DNA from: Diphasiastrum complanatum
Lineage: Eukaryota > Streptophyta > Lycopodiopsida > Lycopodiales > Lycopodiaceae
Assembly (NCBI GenBank): GCA_029204225.1
Contig: CM055114.1
Span: 16,637,502-16,701,501, forward strand
DNA length: 64,000 nt
Reading direction: 5' to 3'
Part shown: positions 46,516 to 58,287 of the stretch, one piece after another
Numbering within the stretch: position 1 is the first letter of the stretch
How the letters are laid out: the number at the start of each line of letters is the position of its first letter
Position numbers and translations under genes: made by a program
Notes under the pieces: model-generated
What the model was told of the DNA's origin: nothing
Database searches by the model: none
What the model saw: only the letters and a program-made list of their open reading frames with translations

Positions 46516-47595
46516 ATGGCGCATGAGCAGGGCTCCTCACTCATTGCAACCATAGGCACCGCTTTCACTGCATTTTCTTACCGTCAATCTGCAATGCGTA
46601 CGCCATTGTCGCCTGCCAGATTACCCCTTCGTGATCCAACTCTCAAGGCCTTTGAGAATGATCTAGCTCACAGGCTTGAGCAGCTGAAGCGGAGCATACA
46701 CGACGGTTCTTATCTCAATCTTCCATGGCTGCGTCACGCGTTGGGTGCCACCTTGGCCACCAATTCTGCTGTGGAGGCACTCATTCCCGATTTTGAGTTG
46801 CCCTATTCGGAGAGAGAGGACAAGTGGGTTGGTGAGTACCTGGACGACAGCGCAAAGCTGCTAGATGTGTGCAATGCATTGAAAGCCAAGATATCCGACA
46901 TGAAGCACTACCAGACGCAGCTGCAGCTCGCATTGCATCTGGTGGATGCGAGGGACAATTGGGGTACTAGCGTGGCCAAATGCCAGCGCGCAAGGAATGC
47001 GCTTCGGGACTGCTTGTTGGCAATTAAGCGCAGCGATGAGATCCAGGGACAGGGAAAGCTCGACTCGTGCAACTCCACTCTGCGGCGCATGGCTGACAAC
47101 AAGCTTGCCGCTCCCACTCTCAAGAGCAAGCCCTTCATCAGCGCCATCTATGGCGCTAAGGTTAACACCATCTTCACATGCGGCCTCCTTGCAGCTGCAC
47201 TCAGTGTGACGCCCCGCCGACCTCTGTCTAGCCTGCATGTGCACAGCCACTTTCTTTGGTCCGCCTCCTTAATCACCTTGCAACACAGAGTGAAAGACGC
47301 GATACATACAGGAAAGGCAAGTGGATCCACTGCTCTTCTTGGCGAGCTCACTTGTATAGATGCCATTGTCAGGCAGTTCCATGCTATTCTGGATGAGGCT
47401 GTGCTGTCGAAGATGCTTCCACTGAGCAAGGAGCAAGCTGATAAATTGAGGCAACTGGCTGAGAAGTTGAGACGGCAGTCGGAGGAGCTTGGGAAAGGCT
47501 TGGAGCTTTTGGAGCAGCAGATGAACGAGCTATTTCGGATGCTTGTGAACAGCAGAGTGGCACTTCTGGATCTGATTAGCCATTCCAGATGCTGA
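46516..47595 (+). CDS. BYPASS1/ROH1-like (DUF793) protein, intact, intronless
   Basis: A single open frame of 359 codons. The start at 46516 is chosen because it sits in a good plant context (accATGgcg) and the pseudogene copy shares it; an in-frame ATG 42 bp upstream lacks this. The residues follow the BPS1 family: ALIPDFELPYSEREDKWVGE (89-108), YLDDSAKLLDVCNALK (108-123), a central FISAIYGAKV (208-217) with a hydrophobic segment CGLLAAALSV (222-231), and a Lys/Glu-rich coiled-coil-like C-terminus (303-345). In Arabidopsis BPS1 limits a root-derived mobile signal and ROH1 binds the exocyst; the exact role here is unknown. Family members are often intronless and of similar length. It is the only intact host-type gene in the window, and the surrounding DNA is decayed transposons. 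Two broken copies lie at 25677-26403 and 11699-11849. Confidence 0.88.
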   Translation: MAHEQGSSLIATIGTAFTAFSYRQSAMRTPLSPARLPLRDPTLKAFENDLAHRLEQLKRSIHDGSYLNLPWLRHALGATLATNSAVEALIPDFELPYSEREDKWVGEYLDDSAKLLDVCNALKAKISDMKHYQTQLQLALHLVDARDNWGTSVAKCQRARNALRDCLLAIKRSDEIQGQGKLDSCNSTLRRMADNKLAAPTLKSKPFISAIYGAKVNTIFTCGLLAAALSVTPRRPLSSLHVHSHFLWSASLITLQHRVKDAIHTGKASGSTALLGELTCIDAIVRQFHAILDEAVLSKMLPLSKEQADKLRQLAEKLRRQSEELGKGLELLEQQMNELFRMLVNSRVALLDLISHSRC

Positions 47596-47709
47596 GTTCA
47601 GGCATCTACTGACCACATGAGGAGACTTCAATCTTGATCTGATTAGCCATTCCAGAAGCTGAGTTCAGGCATCTACTTATTACCGACCACAGAAGGAGAC
47701 TTCAATTCT
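47569..47709. repeat. 67-bp tandem duplication across the BPS1-like stop codon
   Basis: gatctgattagccattccaga.gctgagttcaggcatctact occurs at 47569 and 47636. The first copy holds the last codons and the stop; the second lies in the 3' untranslated region. Confidence 0.9.
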
Positions 47710-48414
47710 GATCGACGGATACCCTTTACCTTCCATTCACTTGAATTCGATTCACGAAATGGAATCCTGTGATCAGTGCAAATCACACGGGCTGGAGCAA
47801 GTGTATAACAGCAAAGGAGCTCTGTCTCATGCTCGAGACAACTCAACTCAACATCAACCCTTTCGTAGAGTCGACTACTTAGGCACAACTTCACCCTTTA
47901 TATGCAAGTGATCTAAACAATTTTGAAAAATGTAACCATAATAGATGTGATAGTCTGTCCAACCTCAAATTTGGAATGGATAATCCTGTACAAAATACAG
48001 GCATTGATATAAAATTTTAAGGGAATTTCATGGATTTGGATAGATTTTTGAATTTAAATTTTTATAGCACTCTTGGCGATGAATCAATAGAACATGCACA
48101 TGCATGCTGTAATTTTGCTTGAAAGGTAGCATGGATGTGTCCTACCCTATAACATAATATCAATATATTTTAGTTCTTTGTTTTTAATTCCCCATGAGAT
48201 AGCAAGCAAACCATTAGAATCCAAGTCATCATGTATGATGATAGTCTTTAGGTCAAGTTATCTTCGTCTCATCCTTGCGTCACAGAATTGTGATCATGGA
48301 CAATGAAACTCAGTGTACCATTTTGCTAGTAAGTGCATAGATACTGACCTAAAATTGAATATTTATGAATAGGTACATGAGCCTTAATAAAATTAAGAGC
48401 TGTTAATAGACACT
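47710..48414. other. 3' flank of the BPS1-like gene, no gene
   Basis: AT-rich sequence that should contain the 3' untranslated region and terminator. No strong polyadenylation signal stands out. Confidence 0.4.
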
Positions 48415-48805
48415 TCTATACCTCTAAGTAATGTGTGGTGAAACAATTTCAATTCTAGCAACTAGACGGGCTCAAAATGTTTGCTGAGTGTTTCTTGAAT
48501 AAAGGCCTATATTATGACAAACCAAATATGTTCTATTTTTGGTTTGTGTATCAAACTTAACCAAGCTATAGGCTATTGATGTCATAAATGCATGTGGCCA
48601 ATTTGGGAGCTGGTAGTCATGAATGAAGATTGTTGCAAACTAGTGAGTTATCATGAGTGATGTTTTGAAAAATCTCTTACTTTCATGATGATAAATACCA
48701 AGTGATCATAGCAATGCATCTAGAATCAACGTTAAACATCACATCAATAATCAAGTAATTTACTTAGGTAGGGATGGTAAATAGCATGGGGTGATTTGGA
48801 ATAGC
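48415..48805. repeat. Repeat B, copy 2
   Basis: Matches 26540-26940 with scattered substitutions and small indels, over the whole length. It lies 0.8 kb downstream of the intact BPS1-like gene, while copy 1 lies just upstream of the pseudogene. Confidence 0.85.
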
Positions 48806-48845
48806 AAGATAGGAGACATTGATTTTGGATCCTCTTTGACATTAG

Positions 48846-49325
48846 ATGAAGATCATTGTTGATGATCATATTTTTAATGTCACTAGGTACACACCTCATG
48901 ATGTGGAGGTTATGCATCTTCCCAATCCTCATGGGGATCTCATTGACTCTATCACACCTCAGAGAGATCCTTCCATGGATTCTATTCATCTCACAATGTC
49001 ACTACACATCCCACAACACCTCACATGGATTGTAATCATCCCACAACACCCCACATGTATTGTGTTGATCCCACAAACACCCCGCACAGGTTCTTTGATG
49101 GATCCTATTTATTCCATGATGTCACCACACATAGATTTTATTAGTCCCACAATATCTCATGATATTGATCCTACAATCGATTATTTTGATCCCTATGTCA
49201 TCACAAGTAGATTCTTGCCATCCCATGACACCTTGCGTAGACCATCCTCCTTCTATCTCATCCAGATCTACTCTGCTACAAAACTGAATATAACTTGGAC
49301 ACATTTTGATAAGCTTAGAAAATGA
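48846..49325 (+). other. Open frame of 159 codons, unrecognised, with internal repeats
   Basis: The frame starts MKIIVDDHIFNVTRY and contains imperfect repeats of the type D-x-I-x-P-x-x-S-H (for example DFISPTISHDIDPTIDYFDP), mirrored in DNA as repeated cccacaacacctcacatgg-like units. No domain is recognised, and the composition (many I, P, H, S, D) looks repeat-derived. A following frame (49306-49596) is also unrecognised. It may be chance coding within a tandem repeat. Confidence 0.25.
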
Positions 49326-49596
49326 ACAACCAAATTTATGTATTCTTGACTTGTCCAAGAATGTCTTAAACTCATTGAATGAGTCTCCCCTTCCTCGTTA
49401 TCTAGAAGCATTAGTTAGGCCCTTTGCTATAGAAAAATATTCATGTTGGCCTAATAGTATACTACTATCATTGTGTGGAACATCATTTTCATATTGGGGC
49501 CATATGTACATGATCAAGCCTAGGGAGCACTTTCCTAATGCACATCTAGACTTTTTCATTAGGTCTATTTATTGTGAATTAGTTTTATCACGATAA

Positions 49597-49969
49597 CAAA
49601 TCTTTAATCTTAAAATTGTTAAATGTGAAGGCATTTTTTCACCTAGATCAACAAACAACAATTCATGGTATGTTGTTCAACTGAAGTCATGCACAAGAGA
49701 TATGTTGAGAAATTCATATCTCAAAAATGAAATGGGGATTTGAATTTGAACAACACAAATATATATGATGAAGATATACTACAAATGAATCCAATGATAT
49801 CAGCCCAAACGATGAAGAGGACGATAGTGATTCTATGCATCAAAACAATATTGAGATAGGGTCCGAATCCTATAGTGATAATGAAAATTTTCTATCCAGA
49901 GATGGGTTGTAATATGTATTGGCTAATGAGTTTGAATCTTGTGATGATGAATAGACTATGTATAAATCA
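49597..49969. other. No gene recognised
   Basis: AT-rich spacer. Confidence 0.4.
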
Positions 49970-50200
49970 CAATCAATATAAAATTTTTCTTATAATCCAA
50001 TATATATTGTTCTAAAAGTTCTTACATCTTTATACAATGTTGCATTTCTTGAGTTTCATTTCAAACACACCTTGCACTCGCCTTGCAATCAATATAAAAT
50101 TTTTCCTATAATCCAATATATATTGTTCTAAAAGTTCTTACATCTTTATACAATGTTGCATTTCTTGAGTTTCATTTCAAACACACCTTGTACTGGAAAC
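49970..50200. repeat. Tandem duplication, 116-bp unit, nearly identical
   Basis: Copies at 49970-50085 and 50086-50200 differ at very few positions (for example ttcttat / ttcctat), so the duplication looks recent. Confidence 0.95.
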
Positions 50201-50569
50201 ACTTATGAATAAATGTTTCAATAAATCAGGAAAACAATGAGAGAATGTAGGGTGATCATTTGTATATTATAGTTAAAATACATTCTCTTTGTGGCACCCC
50301 TCATTGTCATATAAGCACACAACTATTGTCACCTTCATCGGTCATAGGATTCCTTCCATGATGTAGTCATTGCATTGCAATAGTTTCAATTTACAGATTT
50401 TGTATTATCTATGTATGTGTTAATCATATGTTGAATGCTCTCGTGTTCATTCTCTCTATATTATAAATACTCTTATTTCATATACTAATGTAGAAGACCA
50501 ATCGAAAAATTCGTGGCTGTCACCACTTGTCTCTTTCTGAGAAAGAAATTCTTATCCCTTAATTATTGA
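50201..50569. other. No gene recognised
   Basis: AT-rich spacer. It may include the degraded start of the copia gag that follows. Confidence 0.4.
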
Positions 50570-51190
50570 AGGAGCTTCAGTAAGTGATCATTTTAATAAT
50601 TTCAAATAGCTACTTAATCAACTAGTTGCAATAGGTGCTCAAGTATCAAATGAAGATGCCAATACTTCACTTCTATCTAGTCTACCTCCTCCCTCTTATG
50701 AAACTTTAGTGTTTTTTTTAAGTAATACTCTCGAGCTATCACTCCATAGGTTGTCAAGAATTTTGTTGCATGAAGAAGTTAGAAGGAGAAGTTTTTATTC
50801 TTTGAATAACAAGGTAGCAATCTTATATTTGAATAAACAGCAGTCAAAGAAGACGAAAAATTTGAAGGCAAGAAGACGAATATTGAGCAGATCGAAACCA
50901 GCATCAACCATATGATCGATATCAATAGAAATCCAAAACCAGGCTATTCTATAAATACTACAAGAGAACCAATCATGGCATCAAAGATTGTTGAATTCTC
51001 AAGCATAATAAAGCGAAGAAGAAGATGCAATAGCAAGATGGAACTTCAGATTTTGCTAAAATCTCGCCTGAAGGCCCAACACTGCTTATGGTACAAAACC
51101 TACAAAGTAAAGATGCTTAACAATGGTATCTTGATTCATGAGCTTCTCAACACATGGCACCTGTTAAAAATGAAAAAGCCATCTATCTTG
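50570..51190 (+). pseudogene. Copia gag-protease fragment, different family
   Basis: The gag (UBN2) core reads INQLVAIGAQVSNEDANTSL, LSSLPPPSYETLV and LLHEEVRRR (50600-50790), then a broken linker, and a protease site QQWYLDS-stop-ASQHM with TGA at 51139-51141 where Gly is expected. Frames shift several times. The phrase SLP.SYE and the protease motif differ from the other gag fragments in the window, so it is a separate copia family. No integrase follows. Confidence 0.75.
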
Positions 51191-51229
51191 ACTTTTGGGG
51201 TTTGATGAAATTTACACCATGCATGTAGT

Positions 51230-51848
51230 TGTTAGATTTGAAAAGGCCAAAAATGGCCTAGTAGAAACTCGAGCCACTTCACATGCATAAAGTTCAGTTT
51301 TCCAAAAGTAACATGCAAAGCAAACTAAGAATCATATTGGCACATCCATGAACATTTGTACATTTGTATTCTAGAAAATGACACATCTAGAAAGTTGGTA
51401 GATGTAGTTGCATATCTCTACATGCAAAGGTGTAGGTGTCAAGTTTTAGGTAGATACTACTCTTAGAAGTGGAAAAATATGACTGGAGGCTTGCTCTCAC
51501 CTCGAGCTAGTACATCCACTATATATGTAAGTAGGATCCCTCACTATTTTTTATGATGAATCAAACATTGAAGCTATTCTCTAGTAATTTGGATTTTTTC
51601 TTTGTGAGTTTGAATTGTCATTCTCTCTCTAACTCGAGGAGGAGGTTTTGCTCATACATTAATTTCTTTTGTACTTTTTCCACATGTGTGAAAGTAAATT
51701 GTTTGATAAATAGCATGCTAGATCGTGATTTAGCCATAGAATCTAGAGATAAATTATGATTTTCACACTTCAATTCATCTATGTGCAAACACAAAGCTTA
51801 GCAAGATAGTTCACACCTTTTTCCACATGTGTGAACTTCTAGAAAGTT
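51230..51848 (+). repeat. Copia LTR relic related to the 56.7-kb element
   Basis: The sequence shares phrases with the LTR at 56711-57530, in the same order: a ttctctctct-rich part followed by an aggag stretch, ccacatgtgtg, catagaatc.agagata.at and gtgtgaa near the end. It is followed by a decayed PBS. No partner LTR was found. Confidence 0.5.
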
Positions 51849-51862
51849 ACCATAATATCAGA
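51849..51862 (+). other. Decayed tRNA-iMet primer-binding site
   Basis: ataatatcagagcc is close to TGGTATCAGAGCC and follows the LTR-like relic directly. Confidence 0.5.
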
Positions 51863-51889
51863 GCCAAACTAAGCTTTGCATGCTATAAT

Positions 51890-52170
51890 CATTTCATGTA
51901 TCAGTGTCATATATGCATGTGGCCAATTTGGGAGCTTTCTAGCTTTCTCATATATGTTCTATCAATGTCATATATGCATGTGGCCAATTCGGGAGCTGGT
52001 AGTCATGAATGAAGATTGTTGCAAACTAGTGAGTTATATCACGAGTGATGTTTTGAAAGATCTCTTACTTTTATGATGACCAATGCCAAGTGATCATAGC
52101 AATGCATCTAGAATCAACGTTCAACATCACGTCACTAATCAAGCAATTCACTAAGGTAGAAATGGTAAGG
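51890..52170. repeat. Repeat B, copy 3 (partial)
   Basis: Matches the 3' two thirds of the other copies (gcatgtggccaatttgggag to gaaatggtaaggag). The unit gtcatatatgcatgtggccaatt occurs twice at its start. Confidence 0.85.
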
Positions 52171-53420
52171 AGTGTGAAAGATTTTAGATCCATTAAGATC
52201 CAAAACATCCCTTTGACCTTTGGTTAGAAAGACAAGCAAATCACCAATCTTGCCAATGTAGAAAAATTAGCATCTACACACAAAATGAGATACAAACTCT
52301 AATAGATCTTGATCAAACATTAACCAAAACATAAATAGAAGCCATTGTCTGTATAGCAATAGTACTCTACTTTATTTCACATGTGGAAACCTGACAATAG
52401 CACATATTGATGATTGTACACATATAATTGCAATATATCACAAGTATAGTGCAACATGAATGAGATAAGAGAGAGAGAAAAATTTCACTTCCCACCAGTT
52501 ACATCCTTTTATAACAGGTCTTAAACCTCTTCAACTAGTTTTAGCTTAACCATAGAACTTTGATCCAACTCTAGAATGATCTCCATCCTAATTATAGACC
52601 TCCTTTCTAATGTTCTAAAGAAGCTTTCACAATTGATGTAGAGAATAGTGTCCACTTGGGATGCTTCACTCTTTCTTCCATCAATTTTACATGTCAAGAT
52701 GTAACTAGAAGATGAAGAACCAAATAGAATGTAAAGAAAATGATTCCACCATGCTTCCAACTCTAAACTCTCTGAAAGAATACAACAAACAAACAATCAA
52801 CAAAATCTACTAAAATCATCAATGAATGCTACATACATCTTAGCTCCACTATTGATAATTGTAGTAAATCCATGAATATTTGAATGTACAAGTTGAAAAG
52901 GCTTTGTAGACCTAGATATAAATCTAGTATAAGGTTGTCTATGTGACTTTGACAAAGCACAAGACTCACAACATGTTTGACGCCACTTAAGGAACTTGGA
53001 AGACCTATCACAACCTTCTTCCTAGCCATTACCTCCAACGACTTGAAGTTGAGGTGTCCCATCCTTTTATGCCAAACCTCTTGAATAGGTATTTGCTCTC
53101 TTGCAACACATCCAACTTGGTTAGCAATAACACAAGAATCTAGTTTGAACAACTTCCCTTGTCTTTTACCTTTTGCAGTCAAGATATCTTTCCTTTTGAT
53201 CATACAAGCATCTCCATTAAACTCAACTTTGAGGCCTTTACTTAGCAATTGACTCACACTAAGCAAATTCTTGGTAATAGATGGAATATATAAGACATCC
53301 TCCAAATGAACATTCCTACTTGTAGAAAGAGAAATAGGAATTGTGCCAATCCCGTATATTGCACACTCACCATCATTGGCCATGTAGATCACCCTCTTGT
53401 CATTTCCATATGCCAAAAAA
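52171..53420 (-). pseudogene. Copia derivative: LTR-like end, 3' block, integrase start, protease
   Basis: Minus strand from 53416: protease end (KRVIYMANDGECAIYGIG, LYIPSITKNLLSVSQLL), GAG-pre-integrase (VWHKRMGHLNFKS, CESCALSKSHRQPY) and the integrase start with the first Asp (YVAFIDDFSRFC) near 52800. The core then ends abruptly and the sequence passes into a 3' block (52796-52521) shared with the element at 36744. It finishes with an LTR-like part whose plus-strand border is tgtgaaag at 52171. The loss of integrase core, RT and RNase H matches the other two derivatives in this window. Frameshifts break the remaining parts. Confidence 0.75.
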
Positions 53421-53424
53421 GAAG

Positions 53425-54340
53425 TGAAGTATTGTATCCAGTTCTAGCTCAAGTACCAATCTAGAAGTGGGGATTGGACTATATCGGTCCTATCCACCCA
53501 GCTGCAAGAAGTTTACAAGCCGGATACATCATCGTGGCTATGGATTATCTCACCAAATGGATAGAACCCAAGCTACTACGAACAATTGATGCTCGAGCTA
53601 CTACTAAATTTCTATATGAAAATATCATAGTGCACTTCGGATGCCCGGTGGAAATAGTCATCGATCGTGGAAGCCATTTTGTCAATGAGACCATCAAAGT
53701 CCTGTTTGAGGAATTCTTCATGATCCATAGATTCAGCACACCTTATTATCCTCATGGTAATGGGTAGGCAAAATCATCCAACAAGATCCTGTGTAGCGTT
53801 ATCATAAAAATGGTTGAAGCTAGCAGATCTGATTGGGAGCACAAGCTACATGCTAGACTGTGGGCATTCTGGACATCATACAAGGGAAGCACTGATCAAA
53901 TGCCATTTCAATTGGTTTATGGTCATGATGTAGTAATGCCAGCAACATTTTTGGTGCCATCCTTAAGAGTTGCAATAACACAGTGCCTTGGTGAATTCAA
54001 ATCTCTACAACTGGCCATGAAGCCTTACACAAATTTTGCGAGACATGCCTATTGGCTATACATGCATTGGCAGTTGAGAAAGTGAGACGTAAAGCATGGC
54101 ACGATCATCATTTCAGAAGAAGGATCTTCAGTCTGGAGATTTGGTACTCATGTATAATACCAAGGCAGTCAAGAAAAAATTAAAGTTCATAGGCGAAGGC
54201 CCATATCGTGTCAAGGAGATCCTAAGACATGGAGTTGTGAACCTCGAGCAATTGGATGGGAAACCATTTGATACACCATCAACGGTAGCCGACTTCACAA
54301 GTATTGGCCACCATAGTGACATAGATCCATCTTGGTGATG
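53425..54340 (+). pseudogene. Ty3/gypsy integrase fragment
   Basis: The integrase core starts at MDYIGPIHPA (53474) with the first Asp region AMDYLTKWIE and second EIVIDRGSHFVN. The third motif reads YYPHGNG-stop-AKSSNKI: TAG at 53765-53767 for Gln and AAA (Lys) at 53771-53773 for the catalytic Glu. The C-terminal domain continues (53810-54085, FQLVYGHDVVMPA) with a stop and shift, then 54096-54338 (GDLVLMYN, GPYRVKEIL). It resembles the integrase at 1-1225 in organisation but is a different copy. Inactive. Confidence 0.88.
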
Positions 54341-55125
54341 ACCATCAATGCATACAAGGATCAGATCAAGCCCTATTGGAAGTCATCACAGCTAGATCTA
54401 GTGAATAGTGAAATCAAATTATATCGAAGGAGATCTAGTTAGATTAATCAAAATCCATCAAGATTTAGCAAGATCGGGCAAGATCTGGATAGATCAAGGA
54501 CTATCTAGCAAGATCCAAGTAGGATCTCAATCCAGGTGGGGTCAAAAAGATAGCAGATAATCATTAGATACCACTTAGCCTCCAAAAAATAAAAATCTGA
54601 ATTGAAGATCTCAAGAAGAAAACACCAAAAATAGAAGTGAAAATCACTTAGATTGATGAATCAACTATCAAATTTTCATAAGCACATTTGTAGAAGATCC
54701 CATAGTCAAATCTGACCCAGATGGACCCACAAAAACCTCTTTGAGAGTTACTTGTGAAAAATCAGTCCATTTGAGTGTCTAGGAAGGTTCAGGGAGGCAA
54801 AATCTAAGGAACCTTTGCAGGGCATCAAAATTGTCAAACCAACTTTCACAGACGACAAAAATGAGATCAAGGCAGTGAAATTGACCTGCCTACATGGTCA
54901 GATCTTGAAAATCAAAAATATGGAACAAGTTGTGCGAGAGTTCACTTCCTGTGAGAGTTGAACCTTCGCCCGAGCTAGTGAATCTTTGTAAGACATCCAA
55001 AACACCTTCTGAACCTTCGTAGACTTCTATGAGGTCTTAGAATAATGTGAAGAAGGTCCCCGCAAAATTTTGGCTGAAACTGAACTGTGGAGTGTACTTC
55101 TCCTAATACGCACTCAAATTCTCGG
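54341..55125. other. 3' region of the gypsy or LTR sequence, no gene
   Basis: Sequence between the integrase tail and a TATA box. It probably includes an LTR, but no border pair is visible. Confidence 0.45.
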
Positions 55126-55135
55126 CTATATAAGG
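55126..55135 (+). promoter_or_regulatory. TATA box, probably of an LTR
   Basis: CTATATAAGG, a strong plant-type TATA sequence about 300 bp upstream of an ATG at 55430, in sequence that lies where an LTR is expected. Confidence 0.55.
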
Positions 55136-55429
55136 GGAGGATTCGAGTCATTTCTCACTTTTCCAACGAAGCTCTTTCAAAATTTCCATTGAAAAAGCAA
55201 TGTTCTCTATTTTCGATGAAACTTCACACACACGACCATCAGCACTCACCAACCCCTTTCCCCCCTACACTTGTTACCACCGGTTCCAGTCTTGTTCTCA
55301 CGACTTTTTCTAGTTTTTTAAGCCTTTTTCACTGTTTTTTATGTCTTTTCACCCTTTTTGAAAGTCTTTTTCTATTTTTTCCATCTTTATCACTACCGCA
55401 CCTTATCTGGCAACTAACCACTAACATCA

Positions 55430-55680
55430 TGGCATCATCTTCTTCCTTTGACAATATTGGCACCAAGCAGGTTATCCAACCTGAGATACCTACAACCACC
55501 TAGATCTAGCCTCTACCGTCTGACACTTTGGTCACACCATGGGTTCAGACAGTCAGGCCCCTTCTCGAAGCCATGGGGCCGACGCTTAGATCTAAAACTA
55601 ACTGAATCAATTGACCGGAGTAAGGCCGTAAATCTAATTGATACTAAATACTATCGGTCATAAAACGGGTGCTTTGTCGG
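55430..55680 (+). pseudogene. Possible start of a gypsy gag
   Basis: An ATG at 55430 opens MASSSSFDNIGTKQVIQPE, then stops at 55502 and 55508, with further readable residues (LVTPWVQTVRPLLEAMGP). Its position 300 bp after a TATA box suggests the start of an element coding region. I do not recognise the protein. Confidence 0.3.
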
Positions 55681-56705
55681 AAATTTGAGATATTGGTCAT
55701 GACCCCTTTTTTCGATATCACAAATTTACAAAACCGAAAACCAGGTTAGCTATTTTCTTATAAAAGATATATTGGTGAATTTCTTAAACTTTAACTAACC
55801 CATTTTTTTGTGATTCCTTGGAAGGTAGTTTTTGTATTACCCGTTGACCTTGGACGATGTCACAAAAATGGTTAATAATGTTTTTTTCTAAACCATTTTC
55901 CTTGCTTAAATCTTCAAGGACTCCTTTCCTGATTTACGAGTCAATTCTCAAGGTTGGTAACGAAGAAGATCTTTAGTTAAGTCATTGTGTTGGGACATTA
56001 TTGGTATTTGCTTACAGTGATGCAACACCTCTATTTTGACTTTCAAGATTTTCTCGAAACTTTTCTTTGAACTTCTCCTCGGGCGAATCTAGCTGGATAT
56101 GCACCCCTTGGAAACTCGTGATGTTTTATGTTAAAAGGGGGAAACATAGGAAGAAAAGAGAGTTATCAAGGGAAAACAACTATCGTTAGATTTCAGGAGG
56201 AATCTATTATGCTAATAGATGACGGGCATGTTTTAAGAATCAGAAACGATAGGAATTTCTCATTGAGAATTGCTAATTGACCCAGAATTGATTTAGAATC
56301 GGATTAAATGTGGTGTTTTGGTACCACACCTAGACATTTAAATATTTTCCAAATTCGATATAGCTAACAAAGTCAGAAGCGCTAATTTTGAGTTAGTTGT
56401 TAGAAATCAACAATATGATCTTATTAATGAATATTATTGTAGAGAGGTATTGCTTATAAGTCGCAATTTTTATGAGTCATTTTGGATTCATTTACAAATA
56501 GGTGTACATAGAATACACGAGAACTTTTGGAGCTTATCTTTTCCCGTTTGGAATAGATGAATGCTATACCGGAAAGCTTAGGAGAGTTAGATAGTTGTTG
56601 GTTGCCAAAATTAGAGCTTCACGTAATGAAGTTCTGGTGAATCTTAAGTTATTTTAGATTAGAACTGAAGAGAAAAATCTAGACGTATTCTAGATTGGGA
56701 CCCTA
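55681..56705 (+). other. Decayed gypsy-like DNA, left part of the interrupted chromovirus
   Basis: No frame is intact. The region near 56500 (GVHRIHENFW-like phrase) could be the zinc-binding part of a gypsy integrase. This would fit the integrase and chromodomain found after the inserted copia at 61808-63188. Confidence 0.35.
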
Positions 56706-56710
56706 ACTTT

Positions 56711-57530
56711 TGTGAGAAATTGGCAAAAATCTAGCTTAGTATTTTTTATGATAGAAGTTTGTAAGTGAATCTCACACGTGTGGAGGATGTTCCCACATGT
56801 GGAGAATTGTAAAGTAAATCAAAATGTTTGATATAGGGGTCTCATAGAATTTCATAGTCAAGCATTTAGGTGTAGGATGTTGATAGGGTCAAATTTGGCA
56901 TAGATGGCAAATTATCCATTTCCACTTGTAATGCCAATATTGAGCCAAAATAGAGCCAAACTTGTGCCAATTAGAGTGTAGACAAGTGTCATGGTTTTGT
57001 TTGATGAAGCTTAAGAGGTCCAATAGGATTTAGAGGTGGAACCTTGTGAGGTCCAATAGAAAATTGAGGTGTGCTTGAATATAGTCCAATAGAATTTAGA
57101 GGTGCATGGATCAATGGTCCAATAGGATTAAGAGGTGGAAAAGTGTGATCCAATCATAGTTAACCATAGTGGTAGCTCATGAATCTATTAGTATCATTGT
57201 ACTCCTCCTTTTGGATCTAATTGATTTTGAGATTGAGTGGATTTTGAGTGTCATTGAATTTCTAGCTTTCTCTCTCTACCCGAGAGCTCATGATGGTTTT
57301 TCTCTCTCTACCCAAGGAGAGCAGCTTGTTTTTACTTAGAATACTTTTGGAACACTTCCCACACGTGTGAGTGAGAGTTGGAAGTGATTGAATGCATGTA
57401 GTAGTGTGTTTTTGCCATAGAATCAAAGATAGATCTTGAATCTCAATCTAGTCTTGATCTTGGTGCATCTACACACCTTAGAAGATCACAAGTACATGTA
57501 GTGGACAATCCACACGTGTGAAATTCAACA
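56711..57530 (+). repeat. 5' LTR of the young copia derivative
   Basis: 820 bp, TGTGAGAAATTGG...GAAATTCAACA. It contains three perfect CACACGTGTG palindromes (56773-56782, 57360-57369, 57511-57520) and a near match at about 56792. Confidence 0.95.
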
Positions 57531-57543
57531 TGGTATCAGAGCC
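57531..57543 (+). other. tRNA-iMet primer-binding site
   Basis: TGGTATCAGAGCC directly after the LTR. Confidence 0.93.
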
Positions 57544-58287
57544 TACCTAAGGTTACCATGCACTTTGATCCATTTGAGTGAAAATTATTCATCAATCTTG
57601 AGCTAGAAATTGTCAAGGCCCATTTTCCTAGCTATCTTGTTCAATTTTGGATCAAAAGAGATCAAAAGGACATTGATTGGGTCTGACCTGGTACTGTACG
57701 GAATCAGGTGCTCAGACACGTGTGAGGAACATCCAATTTCAGTTTGGGAGTTCTCTTTCATGTTTGATCCAAAAATCTTGCTAGATAGCTTGTTTTGAAG
57801 CTATTTTTGTCTAGTTTCTGATGCAATCAGTTTCATTCCATTTGGTTGAGCCAATCAAAAGTTATAAGATTTTGAAGAGGGTTAGGTAGGGCACCTAGAC
57901 CTGGGTGGACACATTTGGTTTGGTCAAAAGATTGCCTGTTTGATCCAAAATCACAGTTGAATGCTTACCAATCTCATCTATATGTGATCTAGGCACTGTT
58001 TTGAGATCTTAGCCATTTTGTTTCATGCAATATCATTGTATTTGAGTCAAATTTGGTTTCTTAGTGTATTTCACACGTGCTAAGAGTGTTTGATCCTGAC
58101 TTTGCCCATATTCCATCATTTGATGTGAAGTAGATCTAGTTTTGGAGAGATTGAGATAGCTAGTGAGAATCATCTCACAGTTTGTTGCAAGATCTTGCAT
58201 AGGAGATGGTAGCACACCATTATTGGATCCTATAGTGAGAGAGAAGCAACATTTTTTGTTCATCACTTTTATTTATCTCCACTTTAC

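Noticed and set aside
46861-47454. Several minus-strand frames within the BPS1-like gene
   Set aside because: They are antisense shadows of a long, family-matching plus-strand CDS.
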